Origin: Oscillospiraceae bacterium
GTDB taxonomy: Bacteria; Bacillota; Clostridia; Oscillospirales; Oscillospiraceae
Reading direction: 5' to 3'
Assembly: GCA_009786775.1 (NCBI GenBank)
Contig: WQRL01000070.1
Coordinates: 1-7,936 of the forward strand
Length of the DNA: 7,936 nucleotides
This document shows, piece after piece, positions 1 to 5,455 of the stretch. The notes below the pieces were generated by a model. The model was not told where the DNA came from. It ran no database searches and saw only the letters and a program-made list of their open reading frames with translations. How positions within the stretch are numbered: the stretch's first letter is position 1; every line of letters starts with the position of its first letter. Made by a program: the position numbers and the translations under genes.

Positions 1-746
1 CGCAGGGATGACCCCCAAGCGTCAAGAAATTGTCGCAAAAACCATGCATATTCCCCGCACACGCAGGGATGACCCTTAGTAAGGTATGCCATGGGCATAT
101 CCTCCGGCATATTCCCCGCACACGCAGGGATGACCCTCCCAGCCCAATAAAATGTCGATCTCGCCACCAATATTCCCCGCACACGCAGGGATGACCCTTG
201 ACCATTTGATAGTTTTACAAGAGTCCCACAATATTCCCCGCACACGCAGGGATGACCCTGACAAACTTGCTAAACCACACCCTAACAGTAGATATTCCCC
301 GCACACGCAGGGATGACCCTTTTGGGCGGACTAGTGCGCAGTGTCCGTGTGTATATTCCCCGCACACGCAGGGATGACCCTAAAGTTTTAGGAGAGTAAC
401 AATGCGAAAAGACATATTCCCCGCACACGCAGGGATGACCCTTACAGGTCATTGATGTGATTGTTCCCACAACCATATTCCCCGCACACGCAGGGATGAC
501 CCTGATACAGTTTTTAGACGATAGCGGAGCCGATAATATTCCCCGCACACGCAGGGATGACCCTATATTGCAACAACCTATTAAAGCAATATCACGATAT
601 TCCCCGCACACGCAGGGATGACCCTTAAAAGAGGAGAAAACCAGGTATGGTTCATCCATATTCCCCGCACACGCAGGGATGACCCCATCAGAGAGAAAAG
701 AATACTGCAAGAGATTCAATATTCCCCGCACACGCAGGGATGACCT
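1..746 (+). CRISPR. Type I-E-like CRISPR array, trailer-end portion (12 spacers)
   Basis: A 28-base repeat recurs with an exact 61-base period. It starts ATATTCCCCGC and ends CAGGGATGACCC. Full copies begin at 48, 109, 170, 231, 292, 353, 414, 475, 536, 597, 658 and 719; positions 1-14 are the tail of an earlier copy. The first 11 full copies are identical. The 12 spacers (15-47, 76-108, 137-169, 198-230, 259-291, 320-352, 381-413, 442-474, 503-535, 564-596, 625-657, 686-718) are each 33 bases and unrelated to one another. Repeat length, period and the TTCCCCGC...GGGAT core match type I-E (compare the E. coli repeat). The inner part can fold as CCCCGC/GCAGGG around an ACAC loop. In that family Cas6e cuts after the hairpin, which would leave a handle of about 8 bases like ATGACCCT. 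Repeat orientation and the degenerate last copy indicate transcription left to right, with leader and cas genes left of the window. No cas gene is present here. The subtype is inferred from the repeat alone. Confidence 0.97.
719..746 (+). repeat. Degenerate terminal CRISPR repeat
   Basis: This is the last repeat of the array. It differs from the 11 identical copies only in its final base (T instead of C at 746), and no further copy follows after 61 bases. A decayed last repeat normally marks the trailer end, where the oldest spacers sit, so it supports a left-hand leader. Confidence 0.85.
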
Positions 747-816
747 TGAAAAATGGTGAAATGATAATGACATTCTACATCTCTGCTGTGTTAACTGAAA
801 TCAAGGGGGGCAGTTA

Positions 817-924
817 ATGTACGTGTGTCCAGAATGCGGAGAACTTACCTGCCGCACGTATAACGATATGTACGCACTTTGCTGTACGGATTCGCTATGT
901 GGCTGGATTGAGATTGAACTATAA
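817..924 (+). CDS. 35-aa zinc-finger protein, Ogr/Delta-like cysteine pattern
   Basis: A 35-codon frame starts at ATG 817 behind a strong ribosome binding site (AAGGGGGG, ending 6 bases before the start) and ends with TAA at 922-924. The product begins MYVCPECGEL and has cysteines at 4, 7, 12, 22, 23 and 28. C4-P-E-C7-G and C23-T-D-S-L-C28-G-W give a CX2C...CX4C arrangement, as in the small phage transcription activators Ogr and Delta, but much shorter than those proteins (about 70 aa or more). One zinc ion bound by C4, C7, C22 or C23, and C28 is the natural reading. A role in binding DNA or regulating a phage-derived module is inference. The gene stands alone between the CRISPR trailer and a terminator-like hairpin, and may be a phage-derived remnant. 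Support rests on the ribosome binding site and the cysteine pattern; the small size keeps confidence moderate. Confidence 0.62.
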   Translation: MYVCPECGELTCRTYNDMYALCCTDSLCGWIEIEL

Positions 925-946
925 GGAGAAAGCTTAATAACCGATT

Positions 947-974
947 AGAATGGCTCTTTGGGGGCGTTCTTTTT
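947..974 (+). terminator. Probable intrinsic terminator of the small zinc-finger gene
   Basis: AGAATG (947-952) pairs with CGTTCT (965-970) over 6 pairs including one G.U. Inside, CTC (954-956) can pair with GGG (960-962). A run of five T (970-974) follows at once. It lies 22 bases after the stop of the 35-aa gene, the expected place for its terminator. Confidence 0.55.
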
Positions 975-1060
975 GTAAATTTTGCACGAGTGCTAATGCC
1001 TTCAGAAATGTATCTGGAGTATAGTCCTGAAGTAATGAGTTCTGGAAAAACTTTGAAATA

Positions 1061-1076
1061 TGACACACTGTTGTCA
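1061..1076. promoter_or_regulatory. Inverted repeat TGACA-N6-TGTCA upstream of the cupin gene
   Basis: TGACA (1061-1065) and TGTCA (1072-1076) are perfect inverted copies separated by 6 bases, 50 bases before the cupin start. This is the form of a small dimeric-regulator site. No well-spaced -35/-10 pair is clear nearby: a TAAAAT at 1088-1093 could be a -10, but TTGTCA at 1071 is only 11 bases upstream of it. An operator role is a guess. Confidence 0.25.
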
Positions 1077-1095
1077 AGTTTGTGTGGTAAAATCC

Positions 1096-1108
1096 TAGCA
1101 TCACGCTA
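1096..1108 (+). repeat. TAGCATYACGCTA motif, copy 1 (cupin leader)
   Basis: TAGCATCACGCTA lies just before the cupin ribosome binding site (1112-1118). The same 13 bases with one C/T change recur at 1723-1735. TAGC and GCTA at its ends form an inverted repeat around a 5-base centre. Confidence 0.45.
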
Positions 1109-1125
1109 ATTTAGGAGGAATTGTG

Positions 1126-1566
1126 ATGAAGGATTTAATAATCAAAAATATAGCGGTTATTCAAGGGGTTATCAAAGATAATATGTTTACCGTTAAGCCT
1201 GTTGTTATGGGCGGTGATGTGGATTCCTGTGAAGTTTGTTTTGTAGAAATTCCACCTGGAAAGCAATCTTGGCCTTATCATTACCATGACCAAAGTGAAG
1301 AAATATTTTACGTTGTTAGCGGGCAAGGGAAATTACGTAGCTGCGATGGAGAAAAAGATATCAAAGCCGGGGATATGATTTGTTTCCCTACTGGCGAAAA
1401 GGGCGGTCATTCAATGCATAACACCTCTGATTCGGAAATGCTTGTTTATGTGGATTTTGGGGTTAAGGCTGTGAAAACTGATATAGTTACAATGCCTGAT
1501 GACGGAGTGTATGAGCTTATTGGGAATCATTTTGACTGGACTGCTGTTGAAGTTCCGAAAAAATGA
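1126..1566 (+). CDS. Small single-domain cupin protein (cupin_2 type)
   Basis: A 146-aa protein starting MKDLIIKNIA. The ATG at 1126 is preferred over the in-frame GTG at 1123 because TAGGAGG (1112-1118) sits 7 bases before the ATG. It carries both cupin motifs. Motif 1 is around PYHYHDQSEEIFYVVSG, with H52, H54 and E58 or E59 as likely metal ligands and G66. Motif 2 is GDMICFPTG...H, with G82, P88, G90, H95 and N99. These build a beta-barrel that usually binds one divalent metal. There is no signal peptide or membrane segment, so it is cytoplasmic. Single-domain cupins of this size include sugar isomerases, dioxygenases and regulators, and nothing here selects one. The gene appears monocistronic: upstream lies a terminator-like hairpin and downstream a 300-base gap. 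The family is certain; the substrate is unknown. Confidence 0.9.
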   Translation: MKDLIIKNIAVIQGVIKDNMFTVKPVVMGGDVDSCEVCFVEIPPGKQSWPYHYHDQSEEIFYVVSGQGKLRSCDGEKDIKAGDMICFPTGEKGGHSMHNTSDSEMLVYVDFGVKAVKTDIVTMPDDGVYELIGNHFDWTAVEVPKK

Positions 1567-1689
1567 GAAGGTTTATGGAGATGAGAAGGGTTACGGAGAG
1601 GTAGCCAAGCAGCAAAGCAGCCGAGCATGATGAGTGAACATCTACATGAAAATTATTCTGATATATGATAGCTTATAAATAAAATAGGT

Positions 1690-1769
1690 CTGTTAATAAA
1701 CAGGCACCAGCTCAGAGGGGATTAGCATTACGCTAGGTTTACTACGGCTGGTGCCTGTGGCTTTGACAG
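1690..1769. repeat. Long inverted repeat with nested hairpins in the 1567-1868 gap
   Basis: The gap 1567-1868 holds no supported gene. Its main feature is a perfect 12-base inverted repeat, ACAGGCACCAGC at 1700-1711 against GCTGGTGCCTGT at 1747-1758, with a 35-base centre. Two small hairpins compete for the outer ends: CTGTT (1690-1694)/AACAG (1699-1703), and CTGT (1755-1758)/ACAG (1766-1769). The centre holds TAGC-N5-GCTA (1723-1735). No T-run follows directly, so it is a poor terminator. It could be a cruciform-forming regulatory element, a decayed mobile-element end or a small structured RNA; I do not recognise it. Confidence 0.5.
1723..1735 (+). repeat. TAGCATYACGCTA motif, copy 2
   Basis: TAGCATTACGCTA matches the copy at 1096-1108 at 12 of 13 positions. 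Here it forms the centre of the 1700-1758 inverted repeat. The flanks are swapped: CC before and AT after in copy 1, AT before and GG after in copy 2. The outer arms of each are therefore the reverse complement of the other, while the core stays direct. Confidence 0.45.
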
Positions 1770-1822
1770 AATTTTTGTAGAAATTTTGCTGTAAGAAAAC
1801 TGTGGGAAAAGTCAAGAAGTTG

Positions 1823-1831
1823 TGGTATGCT
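1823..1831 (+). promoter_or_regulatory. Candidate extended -10 promoter for the YdeI-like operon
   Basis: TGGTATGCT (1823-1831) fits the extended -10 pattern TGN-TATNNT, about 60 bases before the chosen start of the next gene. No good -35 box lies 16-18 bases upstream, which extended -10 promoters tolerate. A perfect TTGACA at 1763-1768 is too far away for this -10 and has no good -10 of its own. Confidence 0.4.
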
Positions 1832-1870
1832 TTATCATAAAGTTGAGAGTTTGGAGCTTTATTAGGTTTT

Positions 1871-1878
1871 GAAAGGTG
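1871..1878 (+). promoter_or_regulatory. Ribosome binding site deciding the GTG start at 1890
   Basis: GAAAGGTG ends 11 bases before GTG 1890. The alternative TTG at 1869 lies before this site and would add seven residues (TTG-AAA-GGT...) unlike the family's usual start. The GTG start gives MNILDIASRSELREWL, the typical N terminus of YdeI-like proteins. Confidence 0.5.
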
Positions 1879-1889
1879 TCAGATATCTC

Positions 1890-2435
1890 GTGAATATTTT
1901 AGATATTGCATCCAGAAGTGAGCTGCGGGAGTGGCTAAGCGAAAATAGCACAGAGGCCTATGATGCGTGGGTGCCGGTTTTGTCAAAGCATCCTGATGAG
2001 TTGTCGTACTTGGCAATTGTTGAGGAGTGTATATGTTTTGGATGGATTGATTCGACGAAGAAGCGCGTTGATGATGTTCATTATCAGCGTATATCCCCGC
2101 GCAGAAAGTCAGGTAATTGGACAGAGCTTAATAAGGAACGGGCGAGAAGGCTTATCGGGCAGGGGTTGATGACTTCTCATGGCGAAAAGGCGTTGCCTGA
2201 TTTGGCCGAAGAAAGTTTTGTTATATGCGAGGATATCATGGCTGCGGTAAAAGCCGATAAAGAGGTATATTCAAACTTCCGAAAGCTGCCTAATTTATAT
2301 GTCAGGGTGCGTATTGACAACATTCAGTCATATCCGCAAAATGATGAAACATACATACGCAGGCTTGAGAAGTTTTTGCAAAATACAAAAGAGGGGAGGT
2401 TGTACGGGGACTGGAACGATAAGGGTAGATTATAA
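1890..2435 (+). CDS. YdeI/OmpD-associated-like protein
   Basis: With the GTG start the product is 181 aa. Order of parts: N-terminal RSELREWLSEN helix (9-19); the family's most conserved core, EECICFGWIDSTKKRVDD (45-62); SPRRKSGNWTELNKERARRLI (69-89); then GLMTSHGEKAL (92-102) and a helical C-terminal half containing YPQNDETYIRRLEKFL (148-163). This matches the YdeI/OmpD-associated family, named for E. coli YdeI, which is linked to bacteriocin and polymyxin resistance; most Gram-positive members are uncharacterised. There is no signal peptide or transmembrane segment, so it is cytoplasmic. It is followed after 33 bases by the 119-aa gene on the same strand, with no terminator between, so the two are probably co-transcribed. 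The family call is confident; the biochemical role is unknown. Confidence 0.86.
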   Translation: MNILDIASRSELREWLSENSTEAYDAWVPVLSKHPDELSYLAIVEECICFGWIDSTKKRVDDVHYQRISPRRKSGNWTELNKERARRLIGQGLMTSHGEKALPDLAEESFVICEDIMAAVKADKEVYSNFRKLPNLYVRVRIDNIQSYPQNDETYIRRLEKFLQNTKEGRLYGDWNDKGRL

Positions 2436-2468
2436 TTTTGGAGTGTAGAAAGAGAGGGAGATCAGGCA

Positions 2469-2828
2469 ATGAAAGATAATCATAAATGGAGTCAGGAAAT
2501 CAGCGGGATTGAATTTTCTTTTTCAGATTGGGGAAGCGAGGGAAAAGTTTTTTGGCAGCGGAGAAAGGAGCTTGTGTTGAAGGCTGGTGCGAAACTTGCG
2601 CCTGACCCGCAGCTAAACAAGGATGGTACACTCAATTTTTCTGCTAAATTCGGCAAAGCGCTCAGGGCAGACCACTGTGATAAAATAAAAGATGGTGTCA
2701 CCACGGAGGATATTGTGTTCCCTTCTCCCAACGAACTGGGCATTTTTCTGCGCTATGGCGGGGAAAATACATGGCTTAGCCTAAAAGACAAAGATGGAAA
2801 AACATTGCATGACTGGAGTGTTTGTTAA
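2469..2828 (+). CDS. Unrecognised 119-aa cytoplasmic protein
   Basis: The ATG at 2469 has AGGGAG (2455-2460) 8 bases upstream, and the frame runs uninterrupted to TAA 2826-2828. I do not recognise a family with confidence. Visible parts: an aromatic N-terminal stretch ending FSFSDWGSEG (16-25); a basic segment RRKELVLKAGAKL (31-43); LNFSAKFGKALRADHCDK (55-72); then an acidic VTTEDIVFPSPNELGIFLR segment (77-95); and a beta-like end TWLSLKDKDGKTLHDWSV (101-118). It has two cysteines (70 and 119), no signal peptide and no membrane segment. The pattern suggests a small alpha/beta protein. Its position 33 bases after the YdeI-like gene suggests a shared transcript. Confidence 0.8.
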   Translation: MKDNHKWSQEISGIEFSFSDWGSEGKVFWQRRKELVLKAGAKLAPDPQLNKDGTLNFSAKFGKALRADHCDKIKDGVTTEDIVFPSPNELGIFLRYGGENTWLSLKDKDGKTLHDWSVC

Positions 2829-2854
2829 CGGCTAGAAAACAAAAGGTGAAGCAA

Positions 2855-2890
2855 ACGCTTGACTGTGCCTGCGGGCACAAGTAAAAGCGT
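2855..2890. repeat. Nested inverted repeat between the operon and the secreted-protein gene
   Basis: An outer pair ACGCTT (2855-2860)/AAGCGT (2885-2890) encloses an inner perfect stem TGTGCC (2864-2869)/GGCACA (2874-2879) with a TGCG loop. The nearest T-run (2898-2902) is 8 bases beyond the outer arm, so it is an imperfect terminator for the upstream operon. TTGACT (2859-2864) with TAAAAG (2882-2887) at 17-base spacing could instead be a weak promoter for the next gene, with the hairpin as its operator. Confidence 0.4.
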
Positions 2891-2924
2891 AGCATAATTT
2901 TTGGGAAATAGGAGGGCGAATCTT

Positions 2925-4490
2925 ATGAAATTTACGAAGAAGCTGGTCGTGGCGTTACTTGTACTTGCGCTGACATTTGCATTATCACCTGGTGCTGCAT
3001 TTACTGACGGAAACATCCGCGTTGCCGTTGACGGGCGGCAGCTTGTGTTTGCTGACCAAGTCCCTGTAATTGTAGAAAGCAGAACCCTTATTCCTCTCCG
3101 TGAGGTGTTTGAATTTTTAGGCTTTGAGGTTGAGTGGTGTCAAACAGATCAGCGTGTGACCTTGACCAGGTATGATACTACGGTTGTGCTCACTATAGGT
3201 AGCGGCATCTTTGCAATCAATGGAGTAAGCCGCACTTTAGATGTGTCGGCGCAGATTATTTCGGGCAGAACTATGCTCCCTCTCCGAGCGGTTTTGGAGA
3301 GCGTGGGTTATGGATTAAGCTGGGATGATGAGAGCCGGGTTGTGGGGATTTTTTCTCAGCCGGGTGCTCCTATTATAGAGTCCGGGCAAATCAGGATAGG
3401 TGTTACTCGTCCATCTTTTGATAATGTTGGGCAAATCCTGAGGGTTTTTGGAGAGGCGGTTGAGCTTTATACACTTTCTGCAAATGATTTGAGAAGCATT
3501 GAGAATCTGCAAGAGTTCTATGCTATTTTTATTAACTGTGGAAGCCACGATGACATCGAGGCCAGTGTGCTCAATGATTTTGTAAGCAGGGGTGGAATAG
3601 TGTATGCCTCAGACCATGCCAGCGATGTGCTTAGATATGCGTTTCCAGAGGTAGTTGAGTTTAACAAGGGCAACCCAAGTCAAGTAATATCGAATGCTGA
3701 CATCGTACACTCGACATTGGCTGCCCATATGAGAATAGACGACTTAGATGTGCTTTTTAATATGAGTGGTTGGCATTCTATAACTGCCTTGAGTGATAGT
3801 GCCACAGTGTATATTGAAGGCGAATTATTAGGCGGTGAAATAATGCCTCTCGCTGTTTCTTTTGACTATGGCAGAGGACGGGTTTTCTATACGTCTTTTC
3901 ACAATAGTGCTCAAGCGACTTTTCATATAATAAATTTTATAGAATATCTCGTTTTTAGAATATTAAATGTTCAGGCTGACAGAACGTTGCAAGAGGCGGC
4001 GGAGAGAGATGGGTTTGTCTACAGGGGTGCTGTATTTGGAGGTGCAGGAGCGGCTGCTGGAGCCTTGGCTTCTTCTCCGCCGGCGGCTGATTCAGAGGGG
4101 CAAGCGGAAGGAACTCTTGAAATGCCATCACCTGAGGGTCCTCCATCACCTACTCAAAACATCGCATCCCCCGCACCTCCTGCGTTGCAGGACGAGTACT
4201 TTAGATACACATTTAGCGGGCAAGGGTTTATGCTTATGTTCAGTGCAGGCAGTGAATTTTATTATGTAACACTTGTTGATCCGAATGGGAATCGCTTTAT
4301 AATTGATAGCGACGGTACTGTTTCAATAGGTGATTTGTCCGACCCCGGTGCGTTGGTTCCAGTGATTACACTGGGATATTCTGATGGATACCGGGTGAGG
4401 GTGATGAATATCACACCCGGTCAATGGCGTTTCACTGCCCAGCCACGTAATGGAGATGATATTATGATTGGAATAGCTGTGATGGAATAA
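2925..4490 (+). CDS. Secreted protein: copper amine oxidase N-type domain, GATase-like domain, Pro-rich linker, C-terminal beta domain
   Basis: The ATG at 2925 (AGGAGGG at 2910-2916, 8 bases before) gives 521 aa; an upstream TTG at 2901 lacks such a site. Residues 1-25 form a signal peptide: KKLVVALLVLALTFAL, with likely cleavage near PGAA. Residues 30-145 are a copper-amine-oxidase-N-type domain with its two matching halves, RTLIPLREVFEFLG (53-66) and RTMLPLRAVLESVG (115-128). In Clostridia this domain is common in secreted cell-surface proteins and need not mean copper or oxidase activity. Residues about 155-350 look like a class I glutamine-amidotransferase-like fold: IFINCGSHDD (201-210), NDFVSRGGIVYASD (217-230) and YGRGRVFYTSFH (315-326). 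No clear Cys-His-Glu triad is evident, so enzyme activity is doubtful. Residues 373-425 are an Ala/Pro/Ser-rich linker and 426-521 a beta-rich domain like pre-peptidase C-terminal or carbohydrate-binding modules. Function is probably structural or binding at the cell surface. Confidence 0.85.
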   Translation: MKFTKKLVVALLVLALTFALSPGAAFTDGNIRVAVDGRQLVFADQVPVIVESRTLIPLREVFEFLGFEVEWCQTDQRVTLTRYDTTVVLTIGSGIFAINGVSRTLDVSAQIISGRTMLPLRAVLESVGYGLSWDDESRVVGIFSQPGAPIIESGQIRIGVTRPSFDNVGQILRVFGEAVELYTLSANDLRSIENLQEFYAIFINCGSHDDIEASVLNDFVSRGGIVYASDHASDVLRYAFPEVVEFNKGNPSQVISNADIVHSTLAAHMRIDDLDVLFNMSGWHSITALSDSATVYIEGELLGGEIMPLAVSFDYGRGRVFYTSFHNSAQATFHIINFIEYLVFRILNVQADRTLQEAAERDGFVYRGAVFGGAGAAAGALASSPPAADSEGQAEGTLEMPSPEGPPSPTQNIASPAPPALQDEYFRYTFSGQGFMLMFSAGSEFYYVTLVDPNGNRFIIDSDGTVSIGDLSDPGALVPVITLGYSDGYRVRVMNITPGQWRFTAQPRNGDDIMIGIAVME

Positions 4491-4514
4491 AAACACGCAA
4501 TGCAAGTTCGCCAC

Positions 4515-5054
4515 TTATATCTTACGCAGAAGCTCATAAAGTGTCATATCAGTTGATGTCCCGTTTTCGTCAAGTTCTAACCTGGAGCGTATTTTACTAA
4601 AACCGCTTTTGTCCAGGACGTTTGCGGATTTGACATTTTCCGAGACTATATCCGCAAAAATAACGTCAAACCCCATTTCGTTAAATCCGTATAAGGCAAC
4701 GGCATTTAGGGCTTCGGTGACGAAGCCCTTGCCTCTAAATTCAGGGATTAAATCATAGCCTATTTCAGCGCGTTTTCCATCGCTTGAATAGTTAAACAGG
4801 CAAACGCCGCCCATGTGGTTATCATCGCTGCTTAAGGTAATAGTCCACACAATGCTGGTGTTTTCGTTGTAGCTGTCATCCATTCTTTTTATATAATCTG
4901 CAATCTGTTCCATGGATGTGTATTTATTCATGCGGGTGAATTTGCAGTATTCTTCACTTGAGCGAAGGCGGAACAAGTTGGGCGCATCAGGCGCGGTAAG
5001 CTGACGCAGCCTAAGTCTTTGGGTATTTAAGATTGGGAAAGTATCTGTTTGCAT
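4515..5054 (-). CDS. GNAT-family N-acetyltransferase, RimJ/RimL type
   Basis: A 179-aa protein on the minus strand, with AGGAGG (minus strand, 5061-5066) 6 bases before its ATG. The N terminus TQRLRLRQLTAPDAPNLFRLR (11-31) is the classic RimJ/RimL-like opening. YTITL-like strand TITL (71-74), AEIGYDLIPEFRGKGFVTEAL (96-116) with the acetyl-CoA pyrophosphate-binding loop R107-G-K-G110, and SENVKSANVLDKSGF (138-152) complete the fold. The loop position that is usually A or G is V112. It transfers acetyl from acetyl-CoA to an amino group, commonly a protein N terminus or a small amine; the substrate here is unknown. It is cytoplasmic. The gene ends 24 bases from the convergent secreted-protein gene with no clear terminator between them. 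Its start faces the structured RNA region, so the promoters of the two would be divergent. Confidence 0.93.
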   Translation of the reverse strand: MQTDTFPILNTQRLRLRQLTAPDAPNLFRLRSSEEYCKFTRMNKYTSMEQIADYIKRMDDSYNENTSIVWTITLSSDDNHMGGVCLFNYSSDGKRAEIGYDLIPEFRGKGFVTEALNAVALYGFNEMGFDVIFADIVSENVKSANVLDKSGFSKIRSRLELDENGTSTDMTLYELLRKI

Positions 5055-5160
5055 AAATGGCCTCCTAATTATAGAGTATAAACACGGCTCAGTATATCAG
5101 AACAGGTGGCGCAGTACAAGTTGCGGGGGTAGCAAAATAAGCGTTGCGGGATCCAGGCCA

Positions 5161-5386
5161 GTCGGATATGGGCGGGTGCTCTGAGGGAAAGTGGGGCGGC
5201 CGCAGTCCTGGAACACAAATTTTGGAAGGATTCCAAGTCTATGCCAGAGTAGACGTGACTGACGTAGGCCGCCCCGCTTTTCCGCAGAGTACTTGCCCGT
5301 ATCCGACGGATGGTTTTATAGATTTTGCTAAACCAGCCGCTGAACATGGGTGTAGCCTGTTAGGCCATCCTGTGACCGATAGCTGG
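5161..5386 (+). ncRNA. Candidate structured non-coding RNA with a 41-position stem
   Basis: Positions 5161-5201 pair with 5267-5307: 34 Watson-Crick pairs, 6 G.U pairs and a single A.G mismatch (5184/5284). The apex extends as CAGTC (5203-5207)/GACTG (5257-5261). It then holds two hairpins: TTGGAA (5222-5227)/TTCCAA (5231-5236), and GTCTA (5237-5241)/TAGAC (5250-5254). CTGG (5208-5211) can pair with CCAG in the second hairpin's loop (5244-5247). Downstream are TGGTTT (5311-5316)/AAACCA (5330-5335); a long hairpin 5344-5373 (ACA, GGGTG and GCCT arms, GTT loop); and CCAGC (5333-5337)/GCTGG (5382-5386), which encloses it and competes with the previous one. All six stem deviations of the transition type are G.U on this strand (they would be A.C on the other), which favours plus-strand RNA. 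It does not match features I know of RNase P, 6S, SRP, tmRNA or c-di-GMP riboswitches. Ends and promoter are uncertain. Confidence 0.55.
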
Positions 5387-5422
5387 GCAGTAAAAAATAG
5401 GTTAAAAAACGGGCTGAAAAGG

Positions 5423-5451
5423 TTGCAATAAAGCACAGGGAATGCTATAAT
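5423..5451 (+). promoter_or_regulatory. Strong sigma-A promoter for the surface-protein gene
   Basis: TTGCAA (-35, 5423-5428) and a perfect TATAAT (-10, 5446-5451) are separated by 17 bases. TGC directly before the -10 adds the extended TG element. Transcription should begin near 5458, giving an untranslated leader of about 150 bases before the ATG at 5610. Confidence 0.8.
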
Positions 5452-5455
5452 TAAG

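Noticed and set aside
76..773. Minus-strand open frames of 76 and 163 codons (76-306 and 282-773)
   Set aside because: They run through the CRISPR array and their translations are the repeat read over and over; they are not genes.
845..1066. Minus-strand frame of 73 codons
   Set aside because: It overlaps the better-supported plus-strand zinc-finger gene and its terminator, and shows no domain or convincing ribosome binding site.
996..1109. Plus-strand 37-codon frame starting MPSEMYLEYS
   Set aside because: There is only a weak GAG before its ATG and no recognisable motif, and it runs into the cupin leader. It could be a remnant, but support is too thin to list.
1700..1758. Integron attC site
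   Set aside because: Size and arms are suggestive, but the required GTT/AAC core sites are absent and no integrase or cassette pattern is present.
4491..4514. Shared terminator between the convergent genes
   Set aside because: The 24-base gap contains no hairpin with a T-run on either strand.
5068..5073. TATAAT on the minus strand before the GNAT gene
   Set aside because: It lies directly next to the ribosome binding site, so a transcript starting from it would lack that site. No matching -35 was seen for the nearby alternatives.
5161..5430. RNase P RNA, 6S RNA, SRP RNA, tmRNA, retron or group II intron
   Set aside because: GAGGGAAAG and GGAAGGA look superficially like RNase P and SRP motifs, but the conserved partners are missing. 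There is no TTCGA T-loop or tag frame, no reverse transcriptase gene nearby, and no intron domain V.
5144..5436. Open frames on both strands across the structured region (95 codons plus, 65 and 92 codons minus)
   Set aside because: Their translations have no domain-like pattern. The long pairing and G.U bias are better explained by RNA structure.
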